Source: Isoetes taiwanensis (Eukaryota; Streptophyta; Lycopodiopsida; Isoetales; Isoetaceae). From it: 64,000 bases of DNA. Position numbers and translations under genes: made by a program. The first letter of the stretch is position 1. Each line of letters begins with the position of its first letter. The notes below the pieces were generated by a model, which had not been told where the DNA came from, did not search any database, and saw only the letters and a list, made by a program, of their open reading frames with translations. The DNA lies in NCBI GenBank assembly GCA_021234155.1, contig JAJEKV010000039.1, forward strand, positions 3,350,001 to 3,414,000. Reading direction: 5' to 3'. This document shows, one piece after another, positions 37,759-50,700 of this stretch.

Positions 37759-40700
37759 TCAGATAACTCTTGTTGATACCTTTTCGTCATTCACCTTAAT
37801 GGTGGAGCCTTTTCCAAAGAAGGCTGCATGCAAGGGTTCTACAACACGTTTTGCCTCATTATCATTGACAACAAATGAGATATTTACCTGCATTAATAAT
37901 TGCTAGGAATTAGATGTGTGGCATGTACAACAAACATGCAACCAGAAAAATGACATTTACTGTGGTGCAACAGATGTTAGAACACAAAGTGACTTACTTT
38001 TGAAGCACCTTGAGAAATCATTTGAACATTGACACCACATGCCTCAAATACATTGAAAACCTGATCAATCAAGTCTCACAGGTCAGTACATAACATTACA
38101 CTGGAGAAGCAGCTGTATAACAATTTCATGGATGATATTAACAAGATTACCTTTTCCAAAATAAGTGACGAAAATTGAACATTCCCAATGAGTGATATTA
38201 TTGATCGCCCCTGCAACAGCTTTACAACTGCAATTTTCTCGAGCTCCTCCACCACCCTATCTAGTTCCTATGTCATAAGGAAAATAATCTGGGTCTCATA
38301 CATTTTGGAATTAATTCATATATGTAAGCATAAATGTCTGAAGAAGGCCTTCGTACTTGTTTTATTAGTTCCCGACTCCAGATCTTGATTGGATCAAGAG
38401 TCAAAGAGATGCTGACTTCGCTTGTTGCAACAACGTCTACAGATATCCCTAATCCTTCGAATATGGAGAAGACCTACCAATGTCAAAACAAGTTCAAGTT
38501 ATGTTTTACACTGTCATAATGATTTGTGGTGAAGCTCTGAATACCTTTGCCAGAAAACCATATTGACCTAGCATTCTTGTGCTAACAATGTCCAGCATTG
38601 TAACATTTTGTTTGATAACAATGCTCGTCAGCAATGCCTGCACCATACATGGTCAGTTCAGTAGTCACATGCAGAATTCTCAAACTTCTGCCAGCACTAA
38701 AACCTTGCTCAGGTCGCGTGATTTCGTAATCAAAGTGTCCGGTGCATGTGGATTATATGAGTTTTTAACTCGAACTGGAACGTCAGATTCTCTTGCAGGC
38801 CTCATTGATTTGTGGATGCAAAACCTGAATGGTATGGTAAAAGAATTGGCATGAGAAGATGTTTCATGCAGATATCATAAACAAATTATTTGCAGAATTA
38901 AATAACAAAACCTGAGCACCAAAATAGGCCAGTTCTTGAGCCTCCTCAAATGTAAGGTATGGCACCGGAAGGGCGCCAGGGTAAATATTTGGATCACATG
39001 TCAAGACACCATCAATATCCTTCCAGACCTAGGCATAGCAAAGCAATTATGGTATGGTTTTCCAGAGCTATGGCTGTCAAACATTAAATTCCCAAAGCCA
39101 ACACTTAAAACCTGTATTTCTCTTAAGCCTAGTGCTTTTCCTATAATAGTAGCCGTTAGATCACTTCCACCTCTGCCCAATGTTGTTGTTGCACCTGTCT
39201 TCTGGCCCTGATTTTAAATACACATATACATCGAGTAAATAATACACAGAGAGAGAGAGCATGAAAAGGGAAGCAGATGGATGCATACCTTTCCCAGAAA
39301 ACCTGTGATGATAGGCATAGCTGGATCTTGTTGCCAATCATAATGCAACCTCTTTGCTACAGCCGGATATGTTGCCTCAAGCACTTCAGCATTTGTAAAT
39401 TCATCTGTTGTGATTATTCCTATGTCAAATGCATCATACTGAATCATATAGTGTGAGTAACTTATACTGAATCATATAAGCTCAAATGCATAAATACTAC
39501 ACCAGTTTCTGATCATCATAGTCAAGCAGGCCCTCATGACAGATATTTTGACAGCCCTAGCAATGCTAATTTGAACATATGTCTGCCGCTGGTTATATGC
39601 ACTGGAATGGATCTGCTTAAATATGCTCACAGACATGACACCATTCTGTATTGCCACCGACAACAACCAATAATATCACATGAAACCAACCTGTCTGGCC
39701 TTTATTCCAATCCTGTTTAAATAAGCAGCAAATATCCTCGTGGACAGCCTTTCACCAAAAGAGGCAAGGTAGTCTCTTGTCAGACAGGTTAGTTCCTTCA
39801 TCAGAGCAATCCCAGTAAGCAGTTGCTCCAATTCCTCCAATAAATCTATATAGTGCAAAAACAAATATGAACAAGAACCAAGTTTTTCCAAATATTCAAG
39901 CCAAATGAATTTTGTACCTGAAACGACGTGATGGTCCAATCAAGGTCAGTCACTGTCCTATATAGCACATGGAAGCTCACCAGTCAAAGGAGAGGCCAAA
40001 CAACGAAAAAGGGGAACGTTTATTTATTTATTTTTGTTTATTTTTTTTTTTTGGACGGGGGTTGTTGGGGAGGGATTCAACTTTCCGGGACTTAAGGACC
40101 ACAGCAACAAAAGTAAGAAGACAAAAATGAGATAATCAATAAAACATTAGGAACATAACGGCACTTGTTTCTACATGCTCTAACGGCAAGCATGCATATG
40201 CAGTGAATCAAAGCGGATTTTATTCATTTGGCTGCCCTAATAGAGAGTATGGACCAGTAATTCCTACATATAATTTTTGTACCAGTACAGTAGAGTCCTG
40301 ATACGAATCTCACTCCCTTTGTAAGAGGCAGCACGGAATCTATGATGCACTTCTGCAGCCTTGCTATCACAGTATGGCAGAAATCCTCCAATTTAAAGAA
40401 TGATCCTTGCTGTACAGAACTGTCTGTCTAATATAAGATACTATATATATAGCAGATTTAAGCAGAAATGTTCCAAAGCGGTGCTGGATGCAAGTTACAT
40501 AATAGCAGGGATAATTAAAAACATAAGCATCCAATAACCAATAGCAAGCTATAAGACAGTTACTTGAAAATAGCACAGACGCCATAAGGTAATCATGATA
40601 ATGAAGGAGTAGCTTGATTTTGTAAAATAAAGATAAAATTTTGTAGTACAACATGACACGTGACATCTTGTTCAAGAAGCCACATGACATCTTGTTTTTA

Positions 40701-42091
40701 TATAAGTACTACGTTATCAGCATACAGGAACTGCATCGCCAACCCTGCTATTGCTCTGATCAATTGCTATTTAAACCAATGCTGCCCAGCTCTCAACATT
40801 TCATTATACAATGGCAATGTCAAACTGTCAGTAGCTAGATTAGCCTAAAAATCTTCAGTAAGGATTTTATAGTCATTAGGTGGTCAATAATTGAGCAAAG
40901 CTCTTTTCAGATTCAAGACAGATAGCCTGTCAAGGCAATTGATATAAAAGAAGAAGAAATAAGGCATCTCTATGGAGGAGATACTAGCTGCTAGAAGCCA
41001 GAAGTGCAAAATGGAGTTATACTAGCAATAGAACCGCAACAAATTAAAAATGACCAGTATTTTGGACTACTTGCACCCCTTTGGGAGTTGCTTGTAACAA
41101 GATGCTCAATTGCAGTGCGTTTGTAGTTCTCTAAATGTTCTAAATTTGCTTTCAACTGCATACCTGTAGTGAAGATCTTTGATAAATGTAAGCTCCTCAA
41201 TAGAAGAACACGGTTAGCTCCACAACTAATTGCCTTTTCACCGGTCTGTAAGGAAAAGAGAACAACAATATGCAATTTTCAACAGAAAGAAAATTGAAGA
41301 AAGCTGCTGAGAGTCCATGACAGATGCATCACATACTTAGAAATAGTTAAATAAGGAAACTTAGTCTATTTAGAACATGGAGTTATATCAAATATTTTCT
41401 CTCTCTTAAAAACTGTTTGTGATTGTGTTTTGCTGGTTATTGTATTCATTTCACTTTTAAGATCCTTTACCCTTGCATTGTATATGAAATGCTATTGGCT
41501 TCCTTTTGTCGTTTTTATCATCATTAATGAGCCAATGAAACTATTTGAGTCTGTGAACTCTGCATATCAGTATGTTTCTTGAGCCTGGCTCTCCTCGATG
41601 AATCTTCAAACCTGATTAGTTGTGGAAATAATGTGGCTTCACAGTTCAGAGAATTATCCTGTCATTTGTTCAATCCTTCAACTTCTATAATAGTTAATAG
41701 AAAATGATTAGCGAACCTGGAGGAGATGATTGGTGGTCTTCCCCATTGCAGATAGAACAATGATAGGCCTTTCAAACGGAAAGCTTTGGATGAGCTTCGC
41801 GACCTCGTCCATCCTTGCTGCAGAAGCTACAGAAGAACCTCCAAATTTCATTACACAGGTGAAATCGTTAGCAACAACTCCGTCATGCTTTTCGACCACC
41901 ATCTCCCTTAGACCATCCTTGCAAGTAATCAAAAGGTTCCCTTGTGCCCTGGTTAAGCTCTTCGAGAAGGAAGATTTTGCAGCAAAAGAAGCGAAATTGA
42001 AACTGAAATTAGGACAAAAACTCTTTTGCTGCAGTGATGGAAGGAAGGCCACTGCATTGCTGGAACAAGCCTGGGTACAAAAGATCTCCAT
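37759..42091 (-). CDS. Monofunctional aspartokinase, plastid, lysine-sensitive type
   Basis: It phosphorylates aspartate, the first step to lysine, threonine, methionine and isoleucine in plastids. Thirteen exons: 42091-41717, 41245-41164, 39957-39918, 39845-39691, 39438-39289, 39207-39112, 39028-38912, 38824-38704, 38637-38545, 38473-38357, 38267-38151, 38060-37998 and 37887-37759, about 550 residues. It begins with a Ser/Phe-rich transit peptide, then [15 protein letters not shown], the kinase signature with catalytic Lys. [14 protein letters not shown] is the nucleotide/substrate loop; two ACT domains follow ([18 protein letters not shown] and [18 protein letters not shown]). No homoserine dehydrogenase follows, so it is the monofunctional form. 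Exons 2 and 3 each lack one base and exon 8 has one extra A (CCACAAATC). With these three single-base changes every exon joins in frame, so I favour sequence error over decay. Confidence 0.95.
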
Positions 42092-42130
42092 CGTTTTTTC
42101 CTTGCCTTTCTGGCGACCAAAAACGACGGC

Positions 42131-42139
42131 TTTTTATAA
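42131..42139 (-). promoter_or_regulatory. Possible TATA box of the aspartokinase gene
   Basis: The minus strand reads TATAAAAAG about 40 bases before the start codon. That leaves room for only a very short 5' UTR, so it may be chance or the true start may differ. Confidence 0.3.
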
Positions 42140-42309
42140 TCAAGGTCTAAAGGGGCTGCTGCTACAGATAGAAGTAATGGAGGTCTAAAGGGGCTGCTGA
42201 CACTGCTGCAAGGCTAATGCCAATTCACTTAATGGGGAGATCCACCAGAGTGTAAACTCTGTCATCAGATGGAGCTATTTTACCAACATTTGGTTGAATG
42301 CAAATTTGT

Positions 42310-42395
42310 TGGGTTGCCGGAAGGGCAAACCCTAGGGGTGTGGGTGAGGAATTGGCATATTCCATAAAATATGCCTATCATACGCTTGCTATTTG
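42310..42395. repeat. Dispersed palindromic repeat, diverged copy
   Basis: GGGTTGCCGGAAGGGCAAACCC (in two halves GGGTTGCC and GGCAAACCC) is followed by CATATTCC and ATATGCC words, the same order as at 47621-47705. It lies upstream of the aspartokinase start. Confidence 0.55.
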
Positions 42396-42470
42396 CTCCG
42401 GATGCAAGTCAGACGAGTGAGATTGGCCTTGGAGCTATGCAACTCGTCAGACGGTCACGATTGCTTACAT

Positions 42471-42603
42471 GAATGACCTCTTGCTTCAAATTCCGAAGTG
42501 GAAGCGGTGGCGACGCGCTGCAAATTCTGGGGTGAAAGCAGTGCTGACGCGCGAAGTGTGGAGGCACTGCTAACACCCCAGAATTTCAAGCAAGAGGTCA
42601 TTC
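42471..42603. repeat. Nested foldback of ~133 bp
   Basis: An outer 23-base arm starting GAATGACCTCTTGC (42471-42493) pairs with 42581-42603 with one mismatch. An inner arm CTGGGGTGAAAGCAGTGC (42527-42544) pairs with 42564-42581 with two mismatches. The inner region also repeats GAAGTG and GACGCG words. It could be a small foldback transposon, a young inverted duplication or a hairpin-RNA source; only the inverted repeats are observed. Confidence 0.8.
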
Positions 42604-42906
42604 TTGAAACGTGAAATTAAAGGTAGCAGCAATTCAGAAGGGTGAAATCGGCCAGAATGGAAGATGAATCGGCAAGGTAAAAATGCAAGAATGCATGTGA
42701 AAACTCGAAAAGCTCCGCGAAGGAAGAACGCAGAGTAAAATTTTAGTCGGCATTTGCTTTAAAAATTTGCGAGGCCACCAATTTAAGAGGGTATAATATT
42801 TAACAAGAAATTGAAGTAAAGCTTGTAACTGAAATTGTAGTATTCTCAAAACGTGAAGATGAAATCTCCATATTCACATGCAAAATTTATAATCTGTTTT
42901 TAAGAC

Positions 42907-43690
42907 TCAGTTATGTACAAAAGTATGAGTGATGAGAGAGGGATCCAGCACATCATCGTATTCATTTATGCCATCCTCATCACCTTCACTTCTTTCACTG
43001 TCACTCGAGGAAGTGCTTGGGTTGTCTTCCTCATTACTATCAACAGATGGTGAAGCATTGCCACCACCACTCCCTTCTTCATCCTCTTCCTCGTAATTAC
43101 AAGCCTTTTTAAGCAAATTGATAGTCCTCTGGCGTAGACGATTGTCAGATTTCAATTTAAAATTATAGCACAATATAGTCACGTCATTAAGGTTCAGCTC
43201 ATCTCTACAACATTGGCTACTAACTGGTAGCTGGTATGGTGCTATGTTTGAGATCAGACAAACGCAAAGAGCTTTGGGGAAACTGGTTTTAAGTTAGTAC
43301 AAAAGATCTCCTCTTTAACTCCAAAAAGATAAATATATACTCAAATTTCCAGGCCTAGATATAGCTACTTTAAGGATCGAACAGACTGGTATGAGCAATC
43401 TGAAGACAGTGCTTAGCTTGATCATAATCCTGCAAGGTATATATAGAGCAAGAGCTTCTCTAGAAAAGCTAAACACATTATTACCTTGCAGGATTATAAA
43501 ATGAAGCTACGAAGTGTCCTCAAATGAACTGTCTTCAGGATTTATATGTTAGAAATTTCCAAATGGACCACGTAGCAGCTCAACCTGACGGCAAACGCTT
43601 CGAAAAATCATCAGAAATGTACTGATGCCCATAATTATTTGCAATTCCTCATCAGTTAGTTGAAGAGCTCTATCTAAGCAACAGAGAAAC
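42907..43690 (-). CDS. Uncertain acidic protein, possible two-exon remnant
   Basis: A minus-strand frame at 43182-42907 reads KSDNRLRQRTINLLKKAC, then a run rich in Glu, Asp, Gly and Ser (with SSSDSERSEGDEDG) and a stop. Upstream on the same strand, about 43685-43555 reads ALQLTDEELQIIMGISTF, then MIFRSVCRQVELLRGPFGNF and a stop. Both have the composition of real protein, but I recognise no family and cannot fix splice sites joining them. They lie just upstream of the aspartokinase gene and next to the SINE-like array. Confidence 0.3.
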
Positions 43691-43796
43691 TGAAAACAAA
43701 TGCAAATGCATGTGTCATAGCTCTCAAGACTTTCCCACTGTTTAAATTCAATGTTGGGATGCCAGTATTGCAGTGGAAAAGAATAGAATAAAGAAT

Positions 43797-44985
43797 ATGT
43801 AACAAAATAACAGGGGGTTCCAGGGGATTTGATATGGATATAAAAGATAACAATTCCCGAAACCATAGTCCATATATCCCTAAAACAATTGAATGGGTTG
43901 TTATAAAAAAAAATAGATCTAAGATAAAAATAATCACATTAGCTCACTGGGTATATTGGTTAAAGTAGTCTTATTAGGACATTGAGTTATTTTGGTAGAG
44001 GTTCGAGACTATGTATTTCATATTCTAATATCTTAGGCAAAGCCGTATAGAGATTCGATATTCTCTCAAAACCTTAGACGAAATCGTATTTCAAATTCAT
44101 AGATGCCTCCAATAAAAAATGACTATAAGTGAAACTAGAGGTGCTCACAGTCCCCAATATACGATCTGGGTCATATGATCGACGAATCCGATCACTGTGG
44201 TAGTCAGGGTGCACCTCGTTTAGAATATATAGCAAAATAACAGGGGATTCTAGGGAATTTGATATGGATATAAAAGATAACAATTCCTGAAACCATAGTC
44301 CATATATCCTTAAAACAATTGAATGGGTTGTTATAAAAAAAAAAAATAGGAAATAAAAAAGAATCACATTAGCTTATTGGGTATATTGGTTAAAGTAGTC
44401 TTATTAGGACATTGAGTTATTTTGGTAGAGGTTCGAGCCCTCGTATTTCATATTCTAATATCTTAAACAAAGCCGTATAGAGATTCGATATTCTCTCAAA
44501 ACCTTAGGCGAAATCGTATTTCAAATTTCAAAATCATAGGTGCCTCCAATCATAAATGACTATAAGCGAAACGAGAGGTACTCACAGTCCCCACATACGA
44601 TCTGGGTCATAGGATCGACGAATTCGACGACTGCGGTAGTCCATGGTGCACCTCGTTTAGAATATGTAGCAAAATAACAGGGGGTTCCAGACGATTTGAT
44701 ATGGATATAAAAGATAACAATTCCTAAAACTCCCTAAAATAATTGAATGGGTTGTTATAAAAAAAAAATAGCTTTAAGATAAAAAATAATCACATTAGCT
44801 CATTGGGTATATTGGTTAAAGTAGTCTTATTAGGATATTGAGTTATTTTGGTAGAGGTTCGAGCCCCCGTATTTCATTTTCTAATATGTTAGGCAAAGCC
44901 GTATAGAGATTCGATGCTCTCAAAGCCTTAGGCGAAATCGTATTTCAAATTTCAAATAGGTTCCTCCAATCATATGTATTGCATA
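43797..44985 (+). repeat. Tandem array of a tRNA-like (SINE-like) repeat, ~2.75 units
   Basis: Units start with CAAAATAACAGGGG at about 43803, 44230 and 44668, so periods are about 428 and 438 bases; the third unit is cut short near 44985. Each unit contains ATTAGCTCATTGGGTAT (like a tRNA A box) and, about 60 bases on, GAGGTTCGAGCCC or a close variant (like a B box) at about 43995, 44427 and 44855. A T- or A-rich run precedes the A box. A tRNA-derived SINE would be transcribed from such boxes by RNA polymerase III. SINEs usually scatter singly, so a tandem head-to-tail arrangement is odd; a satellite that picked up a tRNA-like part is the alternative. Confidence 0.65.
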
Positions 44986-44999
44986 GTTCGTTAACTTTG

Positions 45000-47600
45000 A
45001 TTTCTAGTAATCACATGGCGATCAGAATTCACAAATAAACTAGATATAGCTTCTTTGTTAAGGTATATTTTCGGTGATCTACTTAGAAAGATGAATGCAT
45101 CTCCTGAGCATTCAATTTAGTCTTTGAATATGTATAGCTGCCATTTGTCGACCTCGTCCCATCTCCCCGGGGCCTCCTCCCCCGGCCCCCAAAGCTGTTA
45201 AAAGTCCTCTTGCCAAGCCAAATCTTATACGTTGCATAAATTTGATGGATACTCTAGATATGTTCGAGCTTCATGACATGCCATATGAGCGTAGTTTTGC
45301 TTGTCAAACCCCAATTACTTGAAAAAAAATGGTGACGCACAGCAACTGTAATACTATATTATTATATGACTTGAAATGATGTCAGTAAACTGTAAAAAGT
45401 GTATATACTTTGAGGAATATGGTCATTGACACTACAGAAGATACCAGTTCGTAACTTGGCATGCTATATTCAATATAGTAATTGCTGACTACTTCCATTG
45501 CACATTAGTACAAAATGCACCATATCTTTAGAACTCTACATCACCTCAGGATATGCAAAACCATGATGGAAAAATACTTACAATAATTTCAAATACTCTT
45601 TTGGGAAAAATATGTGCACGCTCTGTGGATATAAATGGTCTAGCAAAAATGGATACAAATATACATGCTCCAATATGAAACCATGTTACATTTTGGTTGA
45701 GAACAAGGTACAAAGCAGTTCCCAAACAACATTATGCAACCAGTAAGCAAATCATTTTACATAAGTTCATAACTGCATGTGAGTATCATGTTGTGAATTA
45801 GATAAAATAGAGTTACTAGTTAATACTAGTATGCTTTAATTCAGTAGCTACTTTAAGAGTTGAAATAAGTATATGATAAAATCAATACCATAAACAAGTG
45901 TAATAGACAATTATTAACAAGCATAGTAAATAACCATGTGCAAAACCATCACACACTTGCAAAATCCAACATAGCTTTTGAACTAGCTATAAAAAACTTG
46001 GGTGCATTAAAATCGTGTTAAGGAAACATATATGACAACAATAACTAGTATGTGAAATCATCCTAAAGTATAACTAGTAAACGTGTGCCCGGCGTTGTCG
46101 GGCTAATGTCCTGACATGTGTTTTTGCTCGGCCTTTAACGTCCATATGTGCAACTTCGACCGCAGCACATAAGCTTGCAAAAATGTACATGGTTTTCTCT
46201 TATAGTTATTTTTGTTGTTGAAATTGTTTAATAACAGTGTTATCAATGTATTAACTTTACGTTTAAAGGATGAGTTTCATAGAATGAATGAATGTAGGGA
46301 ACATAATCTTTTATAAAGAATGTGGGGGCTAACTAAACCTTTATCTATAGTAGAAAATTTGAGAAGGGACCCAAAACTTATGCTCAAAATGTCACGCTTA
46401 GACATAGTTAAATACATCAACAAAAGATAGGTATAGATATGCAAAACATAAATTTCATCCTAGTTCATTGACATACTTTTGTTTATGATGGAACTCTAAA
46501 TATGCATCTCCACATGATGCACACCAAACTTTCTTGAATGGTTCCATGATATCTTCGCTTCTTCTACAGATAAAATCTAGCCGATGTAAAAGTGAAATGC
46601 ATATGCGAGTCATTGATTCGAACGGTCCATGATGTCTCGCGACTATCAGTTACGTGAGACTACTCGAAGGCATGCTCGTATAATGGAACCAGCTATCGCC
46701 TTAAAACAAAACCATTTGTAGACACTAAAATGCCAATTTGTCAATGGACAATGTCGTTTGCCATATGATAAAAGAGACAAATAATTGGAGATTACTCAAA
46801 GCACTACCTTAACCAATAGGTAAATACATGTTCTCTATCCTCCACCTACGTACCTTTCTCATAGCACATCCTTGTAAACGACGTTCACTTGGGTGGACTT
46901 CAGTAAATAGGAAGTCATCAATTAGCTGGATGAGGTGCTCCATTTAACAATCGTGTCAGTGCAAAATATTTTTCGACCTTTACAATGAGCTTTTCAATTT
47001 CCACGCTTGCTACCCTATGCACATGAGAAAGTATTTCCGTTCCCATTGATACCCTAACCCAAGAGCACACATGACAAAAGTAACACTGGGGACGTGCTAA
47101 TTCTTGTCACATTGGTGAGCAAAGACATACTGGGACCAAAATATGTGTGCAGCATATTTCCATTAATTTTTGCTTAGACAGGAACCTACTTTCTGCTAGA
47201 CTACAATTCTTCACGACTTATTTTTGCATACAATGAAGCAAAATCATCTTCTGGTATTCACTTTTAAAATGGCCCTTTCCCTATGGAATCTATGAATGGA
47301 ATGTCATAAATTAATACCATTGAGAGCATTATTTGCAGATTGTATGCAAATAAACTTGTTAAAAAAAAATGCATGAGATTATCGCTATTAAAGACAAAGT
47401 TGTAATTTTTGATATGGTCATTTATTCAGCCTGAAGGTCAAATCATAAACATTACATATCAATCTTGTATTAGCACCTTATTTGCCTTGAGATCTCTATA
47501 ATTAAATCCATGTCGTGCATATGTAGAAACATATGTTTGTATGATTTTCAAATTAAGTTTGGCCTTATAAAGTGCGTACTGTTGGGTTCCAACATGAAAG
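45000..47600. other. No gene recognised
   Basis: AT-rich sequence with no supportable frame. A short C/G cluster lies at about 45160-45195. Near 46080-46110 a GTGCCCGGCG...GTCGGGC hairpin-like word resembles motifs seen at ends of some plant repeats, but it is too short to classify. Confidence 0.4.
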
Positions 47601-47620
47601 ATGGTTTTATTATTATTTTT

Positions 47621-47705
47621 GGGTTGCCCCTAGGGGGCAAACCCTCGTTTTGGGCATATCCAGGTATATGCCAGCATATGCCTAGCATATGCTGGTGACT
47701 GCTCC
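47621..47705. repeat. Dispersed palindromic repeat
   Basis: A 24-bp palindrome (halves GGGTTGCCCC and GGGGGCAAACCC, 47621-47644) is followed by repeated GGCATAT/ATATGCC words up to about 47700. It is the reverse complement of the unit at 56101-56203. It ends about 50 bases before the first recognised kinase-gene exon. Confidence 0.7.
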
Positions 47706-47755
47706 AAACTGGCTACTGCCATAAACTCTCGGTCATCCAGCCCCATTCCTTCGCA

Positions 47756-50700
47756 GGCGTGGATGTGGAGGGCATTGCCTTAACAAAACAATCGATTGCC
47801 TTGATGGATTAACCTGCAGAAACAAAACCTGCACTGACGATCCAGCCCTAGGCACAGGGGCAGCGATATGCTATGCCAGCAATGGCGGCAGGGGATATCA
47901 AGGATGTGGAGCTCTCTGTTACAACGACGAAGATTGTATTGGAAAATTGGTCTGCCTGAATCGGCTATGTGATGAGGATCCAAGTTACCAACATTTGCAC
48001 TCTTCTAGATTTGCCGCCAGTTAGTGGCCCAATTCCTGGCGCAAATATAAATCCAGGATGTGGAGCAAACTGCGAGGGCATTTATGGCTATTGCATTATC
48101 GGAGGTGTGCTAGGTTCTGTAGTAATTTTAGGATTTTTGGTATGGTGGTATTATGATACATATGGCCTTTTTGGTGATGGTAAGTTGCGGGTGAGAAGCA
48201 GGGTTTCCCTTAAGAAATTTTTTTAACTCGCTAAGTTTAGAACCCTTGGCGCATTTCATAATTTAGAAGTTAGTTAAGATGGCGAATTTTTTCCTTTACA
48301 CAATTTTAAACGTAGTACCTAAGGCGAATTTTTGTTTAGGGACATTGTAGTATATACAGAAAGGAAAGAAAAGTAAGATTCCATCAAGTTTGACTATTCT
48401 ACAAGTTTGAAAACATTGTCACCACAAAACACTAATATATGGATTTAAAGTTATTGGACACATTATGCTAAGTTCAATTCTAACTATCTAAATCACCAAA
48501 TGCAAGTAAACAACTTAATCTTATCGTTTGTTTTATCTTATCGTTTGTTTTGGACCATTGATGAACACAATATTCTTATGGATATTCTTTTTCCTGGATT
48601 TCAGACCGTCCACCAAGTCCATGATGGGGTCAAATCCCTATTTCCACCTCATCATAAGATTTCCCAACCTTTGCAACAAGTCAAAATACAAGTCGCACAT
48701 AACAACAAGTCACAGAAGAACTGATGAAGGGATTTGAACCCCAGATGCCAGAGAATTCAGCAAAAAGTGGAATTAGCTGGAATACAACAACAAATTCGCA
48801 ACACAAAATACAAAGAGCTCAAATACAACAACAACTCCTTAACCTTCAAACGGAACCATGAACTAAAGCACTCTGGCCGGATGTATGGTGCAACAGCATG
48901 TACATGTCACCTCAGCTTCTCCTGCATGCAAACCTGCTGAGCATGAGGCAGCAACCGAAACATGTATCTGCAAACATTTCAAACATTTCGAAAAAACAAT
49001 TCAAACATTTGAAATCCTGCACCAATGAAGCCTCAGTCATAAATTGCAGAGAATGAGATTACCAGCCTGATGTTAGAAGTAAGGCTTCCTTGCTTTCACC
49101 ATTTTCAGTTGCATATGTGGCCTCAAACATGCATGTATCTACTTACAGCCTTGTCCAGTTTGCTGCACAAAATTCTGCAGCAAAGAGTAACATGGTTGGA
49201 TTATAAGACCACAATTTGAAGCATAACATCGGAGCATGTTCCCAGCTCATTCCACACTTAGCTCCATGAAATCTGTATGTTTGAATGGCTGCTAACATAC
49301 ACAATATACAGAAATGAATAATTAACTATCTTTGTAATATATTAGACTGTTATGTATGCATCTATTGAACTTCCAAGATGTATTCAAGATGTAATGCTTA
49401 GAGCATGTCAACGTTCACTATAATATGCATATATTACTTATGGAAGCAATGACTGCAAAGAACACTACTGCTGCCACCTGCAAGCATGGAATGGCTTTGA
49501 ATTCTTCCATATAAATTATAAATCAAGCAATACTGGTTCACTAGCATACTGGCAGCTCTATTCCTCCATCAAATGACGGCTCATAAAAGAAATCTGCTGA
49601 AGGAACATCATGGGGAGAAGACTGGTCAGAGAAATGGCACTCTCTTTCACATCGGAGATGATAACAACAATAAACGACAGCGAAGGCCATTATTTGGAAC
49701 GTATAACTCTGTCCTGAAAGGGATATCCATGAAAGTCTCGAGAAGAATAAAGCGAGCAGCAGAAGATATACCATGTCCGACGTCCATAAAAAATGTCAGA
49801 AAAAGGTTGGAGGAAAAGGAGGGCAAGTGTTGCATCTTCGCCAAAACCCTAGCTGCTACTCTTTCCTTTGGATCCAGCGTCTATATCAAGAGTATCAAAA
49901 AGATTGCCCAAGATCAAAGAAAGATGTAAACTCTGCTTATAAGAAATGAGCATTTTGATGAATAAATTTGCTAATAACCTCACCTTCTGACGTATCCAGC
50001 TTTCGAACTGATAATAATATATCTGCATTCAGATGCGAAGAAAGACCTAAAGAGGAGGCTTCTTGAGCCTCCTCAGAAACTGCAGAAGTAGAAACCGAAT
50101 CCATGTCTGTCTTTGAAACTTCTGCTTCAGTAGATTTAAACCTGCAAAACAAGTTTTCCTTAAGCATTTTTCTCATCCGAAAGCCTGTAGCATAAAACTA
50201 GATCTTGTGCCCGAAAGAAAGACCAATGCCACAGTATTTTGAGCTACGGAAGATAAGCCCATTAAAAGAAAAATTGCCCAAAACAAAAACCCAGGCAAGA
50301 GGCGAATCAACCTTGGCTATGGAGATCTTTATCAAGATCCAGGCGAATAATCGAAATCCCGCCATCATCTTTAGGGCGATCTCGAGCTGGGCGGGAGCAC
50401 ATGCTGTCGAAACGTGGGCGAAAATAAAAATATGGATTTAATATTGAACCTACTCAAGGTTCGTATCCATTTTTTCTTAAACCTTTAAATATAGCATATT
50501 AGCGAATATTCGCCCCTTAAGGGAAACCCTGGTGAGAAGATACAGACTTGCAGAAGTTAGGCAGATGAATAATTGAAGGATCTGCTCCATGGTGAAGATA
50601 TCTAAACCATAGGCCACATGGTATGCTATTTTCACTCTCACCTGCCATGTTAATACCATGTCCTCTGCCTCATGAAGCACCTGTCTAAGATTACCCTTTG

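Noticed and set aside
43995-44010. Functional tRNA gene
   Set aside because: Only A- and B-box-like words are present; the spacing is longer than in a tRNA and no cloverleaf with acceptor stem can be drawn.
46078-46115. Hairpin-like GTGCCCGGCG...GTCGGGC word as a transposon end
   Set aside because: Too short and imperfect, no partner end found within the window.
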